64,000 nucleotides of DNA, taken from assembly GCF_947623445.1 (NCBI RefSeq), contig NC_135244.1, forward strand, positions 8,122,001-8,186,000, given 5' to 3'. The notes under the pieces were generated by a model that was not told the origin of the DNA, made no database searches, and saw nothing but the letters and a program-made list of their open reading frames with translations. Of this stretch, positions 39,285 to 51,268 are shown one piece after another (the first letter of the stretch is position 1; each line of letters begins with the position of its first letter). Made by a program: the position numbers and the translations under genes. Source of the DNA: Clavelina lepadiformis. Taxonomy: Eukaryota > Chordata > Ascidiacea > Aplousobranchia > Clavelinidae.

Positions 39285-39591
39285 TATGGCGAAGGCTAAC
39301 GTCTAGTGAGTTGTTGTTGTTGTCACGATGCTGCGTTGTTGATCTGATGCTGACTCCTGTTTCAGAAGGCTGCTACTCAGTTGTTTGTTACCTTCGCTCA
39401 TATATTAAAGGAAAAACAAGTACGACCTTCTTACTTCAAGTCTTTTATCGAACTGATGTCCTGCGCTCAGACAGTGCAAAACGGAAAAGAGGCAGTAAAA
39501 CGAACTAACAGTGCTTAAATAAACATGTGCTGGGAGCACCGCGAGAGCGCCATCCAGCGACAAACAAACAAAACACCCAACGGCCGCTACA
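39285..39591 (-). repeat. LTR, 307 bp, 3' copy in element orientation
   Basis: Direct duplicate of 40400-40706, bounded on its left by the AATG target duplication. Confidence 0.85.
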
Positions 39592-40399
39592 TACATCTTT
39601 CCTTCCCGGCAAGAAAATAAGAGGGCGGAAAGCGATGAGGATAACACATAATGCGAACTAATAAAACAAAACTGAGATCTAACAAGCACAACTCACATTT
39701 TACAAATTTGGGATTATCTCAGCGCCACTGTGTCAACCTATCGTGCAAAAAGAACAATTGTGAGTATGGCAGTAGCGCCAGCAGCGGGAAGGACGTCACC
39801 TTCCCAAAAACAGCCACTATGTGTACAGTGTACACCATAACAAAAGAATGCAAAGGAATAATTCTCCACGACAGGAGTTCGCCGTCAGAGAGCATGGCAA
39901 TTAATGCCGGTAAAATCATGGCAATTAGTGCCGTTAAAAGCATGGCAATTAGGGCCATTAAGATTAGTGTGATAACACAATCGGCAATAGAACGCTATTA
40001 TACGTAACACCAGATCGTGTGGATTTTTATCAAAGGTTATAATAAGCCCTTGATAAGCACGACAAAATGACAGCTGGGCAATAATCTTTGGTGTAATATT
40101 CAAGTTACCCTTGGTAGGCGTAAAAAAAATACACAACAAATGGAAACGCTTATAAATAAACAAAACGCAAACACACATTCACCACTTAGTGTTGGAACAC
40201 CGCGCAGGCCTCTCGAATGACCTTCCACGCGTCGTGCACTGTTCAGCATGCTGGTTCTCCGCCACCCTCGCATCCGGGGTCAAACAAAGTTTCAACAACA
40301 CCATCGTTCCGCGGTGGCTTGCAGTTAAAAGCTCGATGAACAAACCTTGCATGGGTTGTAGACATGTCTTCAGAGTTGTAGTCGGAGGTCACCAGAATA

Positions 40400-40706
40400 T
40401 ATGGCGAAGGCTAACGTCTAGTGAGTTGTTGTTGTTGTCACGATGCTGCGTTGTTGATCTGATGCTGACTCCTGTTTCAGAAGGCTGCTACTCAGTTGTT
40501 TGTTACCTTCGCTCATATATTAAAGGAAAAACAAGTACGACCTTCTTACTTCAAGTCTTTTATCGAACTGATGTCCTGCGCTCAGACAGTGCAAAACGGA
40601 AAAGAGGCAGTAAAACGAACTAACAGTGCTTAAATAAACATGTGCTGGGAGCACCGCGAGAGCGCCATCCAGCGACAAACAAACAAAACACCCAACGGCC
40701 GCTACA
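40400..40706 (-). repeat. LTR, 307 bp, 5' copy in element orientation
   Basis: Direct duplicate of 39285-39591, followed on its right by the second AATG. Confidence 0.85.
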
Positions 40707-42281
40707 AATGCACATCTGATATCATCTTCCGGTTGAAGTTGGTTCTGGTACTTGGTTTTAACCATAGCCACTGTTGAAAATCCAGCTTCACACAAGTATG
40801 TAGTCGGAAAAGGCAAAAGAGCTGTTGCTGCTTGTTTGCAGAGGTCAGAAAATTAGGTTCCTCCGACAGAACATTCGCCCAAAATTAAGTCAGAGAAACA
40901 ATTTTGAACTTGTACCTCCATAGCTATCGACTTTGCAGTTCAATCAACTGTTCCCAATGCAGTCTATTTCTGAATGAGCCTCTAATGCTGACACCTAAAA
41001 AGGACTTCGTACCCAGTTAAATATCTTGTTATAATTGTGGGAAGGATTATATCAATCCAGCTCAGCAACAAATGTATTGAGGCGCTCTGGAAAGATTCGA
41101 CGAATACCGCGCAAATCAACATTTTTCTCCTTAACAAATAAGTTCAACGCTGAAAAAGCAGCCATCTTCCCACTTTCCATTCGATGTATCCAGATATGTA
41201 TCCATATCTTTGAACGCATCAACGCTTTCTGTTACATTTAAAATATTTTTGTCTTTTCCCTTCATAGAGCCATTCAATTGGTTCATATGGCTGAAAAAAT
41301 CAGCTAAGAAAAGCAATTTGGCAATCCATTTGTCATCGCTAAAGCGACCAACAAATTCATGTTTCTGTTCTTTCAAAAAGTAGTTGATTCATCTAGGTTA
41401 GCCACTCTTTCCAGCATCTTTCCTCGCGATAACCAACGAATGTTTGAATGGAACAGAAGCCCATTGAGTTCTGTTCCCATTTTGTCACATAATACACGAA
41501 ATATACGAGTGTGCAAGGGACGAGATTTAATAAAATTGACCACAGAAACAACTTCTTTGAAACTATGGCAAGGTCTTCTGGTATCCCTTTTGCTGCCAGA
41601 TTTTCTCTGTCGAGAAGACAATGAACAACTGAAATGTTTTTGTTTTCCTTTTTCACGAAACTCATTAAGCCTCTTTTTACTTCCCATCATAGACGGAGCG
41701 CCATCAGCGCAAACAGACACACAGTCAGACCACTCAAGCTTATGTTCTTTAAAGAATGAATCCATTTTCTTAAATATTTGATCTCCAGTGGTATTTTTGG
41801 CTAGTGCACGGCAAAACAAAAACTGCTCCTCATAGTCATTCGTGTCAACATATCGCACAAACACCATGAGCTGTGCATCATTCCCGATATCTCGAAAGAA
41901 AGAAAAAAAGGTGCTGACACTTGGGAACTCCTTTCAAAAAAACAGAAAAAAGAGGGTGATTCGCGCACCAGGATTTGGAAAAAGAAGAAGAGAACAAAAG
42001 AATTAAAGAATTGGATTGCCACCAGCGTAACAAGAGAAATAAGCAAGGTTCTTTATCAGATTATTCCAAACTACCAACAAATGGATGTCTTAATTACCAA
42101 AATTATCCAACACACCATCGTGTCTCTTGCGACCCCTACTTTTTAAGGCGAAAAGCCATCGCCAAAATTATGTCTTATGCCTAATTATATATGGTAAACT
42201 AATGGGCTTGTGGACTCACAAAAACCTTACGCGGACTCAGATGAGTCCGCGGACTCGGGGTTGAGAAACACTGTGTTAGAG

Positions 42282-43244
42282 TTTAAAACACTATGGTTTT
42301 TGGTATTTTGCAAAGCGTATAGTAGAAGTTTGAGTTGGAGTGCAACCAACTTACCATATATTCTGCCTTTTCTATTATGATATAGTGTAGTAAAGTTGAC
42401 ATGGTTCAGGCTTCCGTTTTGTGCACACCATCATGCTAGAGTTTTTTTCTTTGCGCCTACGATTTTTCATTGAAAACTGTCATACTTTCCAGTCAAGACA
42501 ACTGGCTATTCAATGGTTATACCTATTTATAAGATTAATAAATTTTATTCAAACAATGATTGACAGCTATAGGATAAATTTGATAGACTTAACAAAGTTT
42601 TGACCAACCATTTTGCTTTGTAGCTTGATAGTTTCACTTGAAACATCAGATAAAATTGATCAAGCATAGCCTAGCCTTATTATCTGTTAGGTGGAAGTTT
42701 AAAAATTAGCACAGAATCATGTTGTCATTAGTTTCATTTTTGCAATCAAATACAGTATGTTGCTTCGGCTTTTACCAAGTATCATTTATTTTATAAAATA
42801 AAAAATGTTTTTTTCTAAATAAATGATACCATTCTTTGTAAAAATGCGAAATTGATGGCTGGTGTTTATGTATTTTATTTCTATTCTTTTTAAATTAACC
42901 ATCAAATCAGTGCATGGTTTAATATGGCCCATTTTGTTGACAGTTTTTAACCAACTTTTTTGTGACATAAAAGTGCTAAGTTTTTATGTCACTTCCTTTT
43001 ACATTTGAAAATGTAGAGAGCCTTAATGTCACAAGGTCTATGTATTCATTAGAATTTAGTATTACTATTTCGACACTCATAACATTTTAATCAACTAGAC
43101 ACAAAAGAAAAACCTAACAATATGCTTCACCCTATCAAAGTTGCTCCTTATTGTGGCATGTCATGTAGCAACCACAATCCAAATAATGTATTATTATATT
43201 GACTGGCACGATTAAGAATAAATTTTGTTTACTTTACACAGTCT
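42282..43244. other. Intergenic region upstream of UMP-CMP kinase
   Basis: AT-rich with no supported gene. Short frames at 42421-42603 and on the other strand at 42786-42968 have no recognisable domain. The promoter of the kinase gene should lie near the 3' end of this stretch. Confidence 0.4.
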
Positions 43245-44723
43245 ATGATTGGCCTGTGCAGAAGTGGATTGTGTCTTTTCAATAGAACTCTAGTGTCTAA
43301 GTTACATTTAGCAAAAATGGCAAAACCACGGGTTGTTTTTGTGCTCGGTGCACCTGGGTCTGGAAAAGGAACACAATGTGAAAAAATTGTGCAGGTAATT
43401 TTGTTTTATGAGGTAAAGATGCATTGAGAAAATATTTATAACCAAATTAATAATAAATTAGTTTGTTGAAATACATGCCAGATTTGTCTTTGAAAAAACA
43501 TGTATTATTTATATAGCAAAAACACAATATCTCCCAAAAATTCATGAATAGATATTCAAACAGATATACTTGGTTGGGAAATGTATTGTATGAATGTTTA
43601 CCAGACATATTCAATTGACAGCATTTTGGCTATACCCATTTGTCAGCTGGAGACCTTCTTCGACAAGAAAGAAATGACCCTGCATCTGAAGTTGGTCAAC
43701 TGATACACAATTACATAAAAGAAGGAAAAATTGTTCCAGTTGAAATTACTTGCGGACTTATAGAAAAGGTATTATCTATTAAAAACTATGGACAATGTAA
43801 GAGTACAATACCATAAAAAGTTCTACTAGAATATACAGTTTCTAGTGGTTACAACTTGGTTTTGTTGGTCCACTTAGTAACCGTACCACTCCATGGCGAA
43901 TTTGACCAATATCTTTCGCATCCACTCGAACCAAGTGAACCTATATATTTCAATAGTGAAAAAGTATTAATTTGAAGATATTCGTTATGCATATTTCTGG
44001 ATTATTAAGCATATTTAGATCGGTACCTTTTTAAGCTGACTTCTATGAAACTTTAGGCAATGGTTAAAAGTGGAAAAAGCAAGTTTTTAATTGATGGCTT
44101 TCCTCGTAATCACGATAACCTGAGTGGTTGGAATGAGCAAATGGGAGAGAAAGCCGAAGTTGCTTTTGTATTATTTGTTGAATGTCCTGAAGAGGTAAAC
44201 ATATATTGGGATTAAAAGTTCCACAGGAAATTTTTTGTGATCATAAGGATAGACTATGTTAGTGAATGTTCATCACTACTGTTTACAATATTCCTCTGCC
44301 AAATTTGACTGTTGCCAGGTCTGCACGGAAAGAATCCTAAAGAGAGGGCAATCAAGTGGTCGTACAGATGACAACATTGAAAGTTTACGAAAGCGCTTCA
44401 ATACTTATACAAAAGAAACTGTTCCAATTGTTAGGCATTATGACCAGCTTGAAAAAGTGCGAAAAATTAATGGCGGTACTGGACGTACACCAGACGAGGT
44501 ACTGCATATTCATTGTATATCATTTATCCACAGGCAATTTGCTTTCAGTAATACACATTTTCTCAGGTTTGCTGTAAATGAGTGAATATTATTACAATCT
44601 TTTTATGTTTAATAAGAAAATATACAGTATAATCGCTTTTGTAACACTTAAATATTGTATTCACACTGCTCTTTTTGTTTGTTTTTTTAGGTTTTTGAAG
44701 ATGTTAAACAAATGTTTCAATGA
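43245..44723 (+). CDS. CMPK1: UMP-CMP kinase
   Basis: Five exons, all breaking at codon boundaries: 43245-43394, 43622-43768, 44057-44194, 44319-44498 and 44691-44723, giving 215 aa. The enzyme phosphorylates UMP, CMP and dCMP with ATP in pyrimidine nucleotide synthesis. The P-loop [10 protein letters not shown], the substrate block [27 protein letters not shown], the DGFPRN motif and the lid [11 protein letters not shown] are all present, so catalysis is expected. Two in-frame starts exist: 43245, which adds a 24-residue leader with no acidic residues, and 43317, which gives the core 191-aa enzyme beginning [11 protein letters not shown]. The longer start is annotated because its CRSGL word resembles the long human form, as I remember it. 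The last exon adds only ten residues. Confidence 0.95.
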
Positions 44724-46730
44724 CAGAATAAAGATGATGTTACTTAAACGTTTTTGTTTGCGTATATCTAAATTTTTACTTAAATACCTTTAATGCAAAT
44801 ATATATGCTTCTTAGAGAAAGTTTGTATTAGACGCCATTATTTAATCTTGTAATCATGTACCATAACCTGTTTTTATACCCAGAGATTGCTGATTTTTTA
44901 TTGCTAAATTGCAAATTGCTTCAATATGTATTTTACTATTTACTCATAGCAAAAAAAAACACTACTGACAAAAACAAACCATCAGCATACAGTTGCGTTC
45001 CGAAAATACTGCAAATTTTTCTGTAAAAAGTTTGCAATACATTACTTGAACATTATGCAGTGCTATATTTTCAATGTTCCATGTTATCGTAAAATTTATA
45101 CTAACATTGGTATTAATTACACAATTACCGTACCCTTGCATGCAAGGAATATTTGCATTTTTTAATTGGATGTATTTAACTGTAGCTGCAGAATATCTTG
45201 TACCACATACTTGCTTTTCTTCATTAATAACTGCTAAAGAAATACAATGAGTTACTTTTTTGACTGATTTATGGTGCATTTTTATAAAGAAAATTGGTGA
45301 AATTATTTTTAAAAACTCGGTTTATAGTATTTTATAGAAACGCATAGTAATACTCTATTGTTTAAGATGCAGATTGAAATTGCATCTTGTTATGCATACA
45401 TTTTCAAATTACTTGATAACTTAAGTTTAAAAACCACTCAAGCTTACCTTGTCCTTGTTTAGCTGGTGCAAGTTTGGTTTGGTTAAGCAGAAAATATCTG
45501 GTACGATCACTGACGACAGTGTACTGATAAAGTACAACTTGATGTATTGCATGTGAGAATTACCTGTCCCATCAATTGTAAAGAGATTTGCTTTATTAAC
45601 TACCGTATATATACACCTTGCGACGCAAAAGCGATTGCGTTTCTTTTTGAAGCCCATGTTGTTTTCAAAAGATCGAAAATTCTCCCAATTTGCATTCAGT
45701 CATTGAATCACGTGATTTTCGATTTAGCAATATTGTTCAGTCATACATAGTACGCAGCAAGTCATCTGGTTTCGTGATATCTTTCAGTAAACGACGTGCA
45801 TTAGCTTGCGTAGGCTAGATGAGTAACGAAACTGTATACTAAATGCTGTCTTTTGCGCCTACTGCTTTACGTAAAGCGTATAGGGAAACTCGGTTGCAAT
45901 GTTTGTTTAACAGAGAAATCCATTATGTCACTTATGCGGAAGTTGATCCTGGTAAACTTTCAAACCAGCTGTCGTACAGAATGTAATTCTGAAAATATTA
46001 ATGAAGCGAATGGCGGGTATAGTACCTCTCAGTAATTAGTTTTTGTGATTGCAAGTTATTGCACATGGCAGGCCTATAGCTCAGGCCAGGTTAGGTGATG
46101 AGACGTCATACTGAACTTAATTTGAGTAAATTGTTATGTAAATCATCGCAAATTAGCGACCTTAAAAGCTAGCCAAGAACTGATTTTAGGACAAGTTTCG
46201 TATGTATTGATCATAAATATTATCTTAAAATATCAAAATTATTGATAAACATTTGTTTTTGCCATGCTAGTACACAAGATAAATCCCATAACAGTTCAAT
46301 TATTTCGGCGTAGGATTAGGAATACGTGATCGCTGTGATGAATAATAACTGTTGGTGTGCGTTTAAACAAGACTTGACTGATATCAGAGTTCAAAGAAGC
46401 TATTGCTGCCAGGCAAGCATTACCACAGTTGTGCAATATTTTTTGACGTCAGTTGCAGGCAGGTGAAACTTTAAGATTATGCGTCACACCTGATGAATCT
46501 GATTATAGAGTAGTTATATCTATAAATGGCATTTGCCGCTGTCATTTGTAACGCACAACTTAATTGAATCTATAATCGTTAAACCTTGATTTTTTGATAT
46601 AACGTGTTACTGGAAGATTAAACAACTTTATCTCGCTAATACTGTTTATTAACGTATATACATTTTAGATTAAAACATTAACTATGGGCATTTTTATCAC
46701 TAAACTTCGAACATATCCTTAATTTATGCT
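44724..46730. other. Intergenic region between CMPK1 and the Rab pair
   Basis: About 2 kb with no supported gene. A possible AATAAA occurs four bases after the kinase stop (44727-44732). Frames at 44578-44793, 44962-45279 and 45547-45750 lack domains and splice context. Confidence 0.4.
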
Positions 46731-47541
46731 ATGTCAAGTCCTACACTGCTGGTGAAAGTCTGTGTTTTGGGGGACTCAGGTGTCGGCAAGACTTGCATTA
46801 CAACCCGTTTTGTTCAAGATACTTATGATCCTGTCTTTCAGCCAACAATAGGAGCTGCGTTTTCATCCCGACATGTTTATGCTCCTGAGGGCACTCTATA
46901 TAAACTACAAATTTGGGATACGGCCGGACAAGAAAGGTAATTTAGATTCTGTTTAGATAGCACTGTCTGGATCAGTAGTTTTTTTTTTGATAGAAAAAGT
47001 TGCAGATAAAATAGTGACTTCAAGCTACTTTCATGTTTAGCTGTATTTTATTAGGCTTTTATATACCAGATACAAGTCTCTCACACCCATGTATTACCGA
47101 AGCGCAGACGTTGCTATTATCACTTACGACATTACGGCTCGTGAAAGTCTGTTTCAGGGAGCGGCTGCTTGGCTTCGTGATATTCGCGATCACGGTCCAC
47201 CTGACGTGCTGCTGGCCGTAGTTGGAAATAAAACAGATTTGTCGGAAAGCACGAGGCAAGTTCATCGGCACGAAGGACGTAAATTTGCGAAGGAAATCGG
47301 CGCTATATTCTATGAAACCAGCGCAAAGACTGGTGAAAATGTTTCAGATGTATTTCTTGATATCTGTGCCGAACTGGAAGGAAAGAAGGGACTTAAACTG
47401 ATGAATAAGTCGCCCAAAGACTTGATACCTATTGCTGCCTTGGTCGATCAGAAAAAATTTTCTTTTCCATTCAACGGAAAATTACAACTAAATCCACACA
47501 CAGATGCCGGAAGTCAAAAGAAAAACTGCTGCTCTTTATAG
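46731..47541 (+). CDS. Rab-family small GTPase (Rab5/22/31-like), copy 1
   Basis: Two exons, 46731-46936 and 47070-47541, joined in phase 2 at the QER/YKS boundary, give 225 aa. The G-protein motifs are complete: P-loop GDSGVGKT, switch I threonine in PTIGAAF, WDTAGQE, NKTD and ETSAK. FVQDTYD and PMYYRSADVAIITYDIT place it with the endosomal Rab5/Rab22/Rab31 group. The C-terminus KKNCCSL ends in a di-cysteine CCXX prenylation motif, so membrane attachment is expected. Such Rabs direct early endosome and Golgi-endosome traffic. A close paralogue lies 2.3 kb downstream with an intron at the same codon, so the pair arose by tandem duplication. The exact subfamily is uncertain. Confidence 0.92.
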
Positions 47542-48912
47542 TTTACATTATTTATCAATTACTATGTAATTTTGACGCAAAATATTTGCAACTATTCCGA
47601 CTCGGGTATTTTTGCTTTTACTCAAGACTTACTTTGATCTTTGCCACCTATTGCCACCTTTTATTTTTTTTGGTTTCTGTAAATCATGTTGACCTAGGTT
47701 ACTTTAGCGGCATGAGGGATTTCAGGCTTGAATATAAGTTAATAACCGTCCTAACCTCAAAGTATTAACAACAGACTTGACTATTAAAGTTTTGCTGCAT
47801 AAATTCGAGACGTTTCCATTATAAAAATATAGGATACTTAGTTGACCAGGGATTAAAAGGATTCGAAAGTTTCTTATCTGATGTCACGCGTGTTGTACGG
47901 CGTAGGCTCCTCGTAGTCATATAGGCCTATATGTCTTAGTTGAATTATATAGGCCTCATTATCTTGTTTAAGTAAAAGTTTGAAATTGTATTTTAAATAT
48001 ATACGACGTAGCCTTATGTTTGCAAATAAGTGTTTACGGCCAAACCAAACGTAGGCCTACTAAAATACAAAATTCTTGTAAATCGAGTCACCGCCAATAC
48101 AATGTTGCTTTGTTGAATACTGAGTTGCGTGACAGATATACGGAAACGTATGAGCTAATAGGCTATGACATACAGTACCACAACTTTAATTAGCTTATCA
48201 ATCAGCGTTACCTTTCGAGATATAAGCATATGACTCACATTATGAGTATATAGAACAGATAGTGCTTCAGGTATAATTCGTGTTTCTTTTTCTGTGTGGT
48301 GGGTTTTGTTGAATGACCACCTAACTTTAAAACGTGAACTTAAGGAATTGTCAGGTAGCTGATTACAATTGTAAAATTCTGCCAACAAGTGACAGCAGAG
48401 CTGTAAAACTCACTTGCTACGTGCAAGTTGATGTGGGTGCATTATTATTAGCGCCTTCCTGCTGATAACAGTTATCCTTTCACTGAGCAGACGATTTGCT
48501 ACTTTTTTGAAAAATAAGTTAGATTGTGCTTTGTGATGAACAATTTTCAAATTTTCTTGCGAGAAAGCTAGAAGTAGACAATTAACATCAGGACAGGCCC
48601 CAATCAGAGAGTTGGCCGAAAAAACTAAACTTTGTATAAAAGAGGTCAGCAACCTGCGCACACAAACTTTAACTAAATTCGCTTACTCACCTCAGCTACA
48701 AACAGTTACAATTGTTCTAATTATACGTATAGTGACGCTGGCATTTGTATTAAGCTTATGAAATGTTTTCAATAAGGAAATTCAGCTAAATAAACTATTC
48801 GTACCCCAATTTCAGCAGCATGGTCAGTTACGCGTGGTGCATTTGATCAGTGAATTCTTGTGCGGACATGCGCAGAAGTATTACATATAGCCTGTAGGTA
48901 ATAGATATATAG
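47542..48912. other. Intergenic region between the two Rab genes
   Basis: No gene is supported. Short frames on the minus strand at 48155-48388 and 48410-48661 show no domain. The 3' UTR of the first Rab gene should lie at the start. Confidence 0.4.
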
Positions 48913-49236
48913 CAGGGGTTCCCAACCGGTGGTACGCGGGAGCTTTTCAGGTGGTACGCGAGCAGCTCTCCGTTGCATGCGATATACAGTATAGTAGTAT
49001 AACAATTTAATTTTGAGTTGCTAAAATATGCGAACAACACTTTTATTTCTTTCCGTACTAAATTCTCTGCACTCAGTAAGCTACTTTTGTCGATCTTGCT
49101 CCCTGCTGTCATTGTTATTAATACAATGCTGCTGTGCGAATATTGGATCAAATTAGTTGTTTTGAAAATAGTGGTACGTGTTGACAATCCGTGGTGACTA
49201 AGTGGTACGAGAACATAAAAAGGTTGGGAACCCCTG
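48913..49236. mobile_element. hAT-type MITE, 324 bp
   Basis: Perfect 15-bp inverted ends, CAGGGGTTCCCAACC and GGTTGGGAACCCCTG. The subterminal GGTGGTACGCG is repeated near the left end, and GTGGTACG words recur near the right end. The flanking 8-mers do not match (ATATATAG and GTAGAAAG), so the target duplication has decayed. It lies between the two Rab genes. Confidence 0.8.
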
Positions 49237-49813
49237 GTAGAAAGCGTATAGATAACATATACATCCTAGTATGAGGCCTACGCAGACATATTGTACCTAT
49301 AGGCTTTGAGATATAATTAATCCAGCAAGAACTGTAGCCGTTAAGTTGTGGTAATTATTTTTCAATCATGCAATGATTTCAGTTTATGTAATAAACCGAC
49401 AAGGTTTAGCGTCTAATTGGGCAAAGATTAACCCTGTTCATTGGACTAAGAAACTTAGCGACCCAGCAGCAGTTATGACAAGTACATTTTTTCCGCATTT
49501 CAGTATGCCTATACAATACAAAGAAAATCGCTAAATTTAGAACTTCCGGGCTGTTTATTTTAGTAATAGTGATTGTGAAACTCAGACAAGCAAAGGCACA
49601 CGTTTTAGTAAAAGCAATACGTACGAGGTATGATTGCAGCAAAGAGGTTTGATGCAAAATCCGTAATATTTCTGGAGAGAAATCAAGAATCTTGTTGAAT
49701 ACAGTGCAGTAAATTGGGCGTTAAATATAGCAACCTATAGTCAGTATATAAATATATTGCAGTTTGGTTAACAGTTCCGATAATTTCTACTTTTTATGGA
49801 CTAATTTTATAGC
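49237..49813. other. Upstream region of the second Rab gene
   Basis: No gene or repeat is recognised. It presumably holds the promoter of the gene starting at 49814. Confidence 0.35.
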
Positions 49814-50853
49814 ATGTCTAATTGCTATGCTGTGAAAGTGTGCGTGTTGGGAAATAGCGGAGTGGGCAAGTCGTGCGTTGCTGTACGATTTGTTCAAGAT
49901 ACGTTTGACTCTAAAATATGCAGTACTATTGGAGCTGCATTTCTTACCAAATTCATGTCATCTTCAAATGAATGTAGTTATAAATTACAAATATGGGATA
50001 CCGCTGGCCAAGAAAGGTATTTTCAGCATAACTAATGCTCTTGTTGAAAATCGCAGTTTGAAAGCAACCTTTCAAATATAGTTTCATTTTATTGACACGG
50101 GTTTTTCTTTTGATAACAAACTTTTCTCTCTAAGTTGTGGTGATGTGGTCATGACTACGTACGTTACAAGTCATTTTCATGCTTATTCTTCGAAATCAGT
50201 CTTAAAACTTAATTTTGTCAAAAATAAATTCACCTCGGGTTATTGAATTTCATCAGTGGTAGTAAGTAATTGTTAATAGCCATCAAGGGTTTTTGCTGTT
50301 TAAAAATGTTGTTGCTTTGAACAGATACAAATCCTTGGCCCCCATGTACTACCGTGGTGCTTCCGTCGTTCTTCTTGTTTATGATATCACGAAAAGAGAG
50401 AGCTTGACCGAAGGAATTCGTGATTGGGTTCGAGAACTTCGAGAGAAAGGTCCGGCTGATCCGATACTGGCCCTCGTGGGAAACAAAATTGACATCGGCG
50501 AAGATCTGCGAGAAGTTGATACCGAAGAAGCTCAGGAATATGCAAATAAAATTGGGGCTATTTTTTACGAGGCCAGCGCAAAAACTGGGCATAATATTTC
50601 AAGTTTATTTACAAACATCTGCTTGCGTTTGGATATGCGAGATAAAGGTGGACTAACGCCTATACATGGCATGGGTCCGGCGCAACAAATTTCACACAAA
50701 AGTCAAAATGACAAAAAGAAACCTTCCAGATGGAAATTTGGAAGTGGGAAAGCGAATGTGATGAACTCACATCAACCCTTGTCACGAAGACAAACCCTAA
50801 AAGTGGAAGAGTACAATTCTCAAGAAAGTGACCCATTACGTTGCAATATTTGA
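49814..50853 (+). CDS. Rab-family small GTPase, copy 2, atypical C-terminus
   Basis: Two exons, 49814-50016 and 50325-50853, joined in phase 2 at the same QER/YKS site as copy 1, give 243 aa. All nucleotide-binding motifs are present: GNSGVGKS, STIGAAF, WDTAGQE, NKID and EASAK. The body resembles copy 1 and the Rab22/31 group (PMYYRGASVVLLVYDIT). The tail is longer than usual (about 70 residues after the G domain), rich in Lys, Ser and Gln, and ends DPLRCNI. The only cysteine near the end is third from last, so neither CC, CXC nor a four-residue CaaX box is present. It may be soluble, modified in another way, or held by the basic tail. A missed 3' exon is possible, but no strong donor precedes the stop. 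Confidence 0.9.
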
Positions 50854-51268
50854 TGACGCTCACATTTTTTTCTTTTTGTCATAAACAGTATTATCAAAAT
50901 GTTAATGTTGTGCAGAAAAGAGTTGGTTAATGTAAAATTATGCGGCATAGCCTACGTATATACAATACATAAAACCTTGCTTGTAACGACAGTAAAAGCT
51001 CGTCAACCCAACTTTGCTCGGCTCGGAGTTTTGGACAATTCAAAGTAACAGGTCCCATACAATTTTCTTAGAATCGTTTGCCAATTATATCAGGTTCGTA
51101 ATATAACTTACCAATTATATTATTCAGTATAACTCAAAGTATTCAAAGTTGATCCCTTCAGTTTCGAGAAACATTTTTTTCCTTTGTTAAATTAATGTTT
51201 ACAAATTCTTCATACATCAAAAATCTAAGCAATATATGCAAATGTTTAGTAAGCCGACGGTTCAAAGT
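50854..51268. other. Convergent 3' region between Rab copy 2 and tetraspanin 1
   Basis: No gene recognised. It presumably holds both 3' UTRs. Confidence 0.4.

Larger units (their letters stand above)
39285..40706 (-). mobile_element. Short non-autonomous LTR element (fossil) nested in the hAT copy
   Basis: Two direct repeats of 307 bp (39285-39591 and 40400-40706) look identical base for base. A 4-bp AATG flanks the pair (39281-39284 and 40707-40710). Read on the minus strand, the repeats start TGTAGCGGCC. A tRNA-primer-like TGGTGACC word follows the first LTR, and a purine-rich GGGAAGGAAAGATG tract precedes the second. These are the usual parts of an LTR retroelement. The internal 808 bp shows no gag or pol that I can recognise, so it is a miniature (TRIM-like) or deletion derivative. 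The family is undetermined. Identical LTRs imply a very recent insertion, later than that of the hAT host copy. Confidence 0.85.
39070..42273 (-). mobile_element. hAT transposon, ZBED5-like transposase, broken and interrupted
   Basis: The inverted ends CAGTGTTTCTCAACC and GGTTGAGAAACACTG match perfectly. The exact 8-bp duplication TGTTAGAG flanks them (39062-39069 and 42274-42281). Without its 1.4 kb insertion the element is about 1.78 kb, the usual size for a single-gene hAT. The minus strand encodes transposase pieces in order: LFCRALAKNTTGDQIF and ADGAPSMMGSKK (41867 down), HCLLDRENLAAK in another frame, VNFIKSRPLHTRIF and IRWLSRGKMLERV back in the first frame, LADFFSHMNQLN (41131-41376), and the C-terminal LPFPTTYLCEAGFSTV (about 40800). 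At least two frameshifts and further decay near the N-terminus make it inactive. The intact duplication and readable protein suggest modest age. Confidence 0.93.

Noticed and set aside
39719-39958. Frame with repeated Ala-Met-Leu units inside the LTR element
   Set aside because: It comes from short repeated ATGGCAATTA-like words, not from a recognisable protein.
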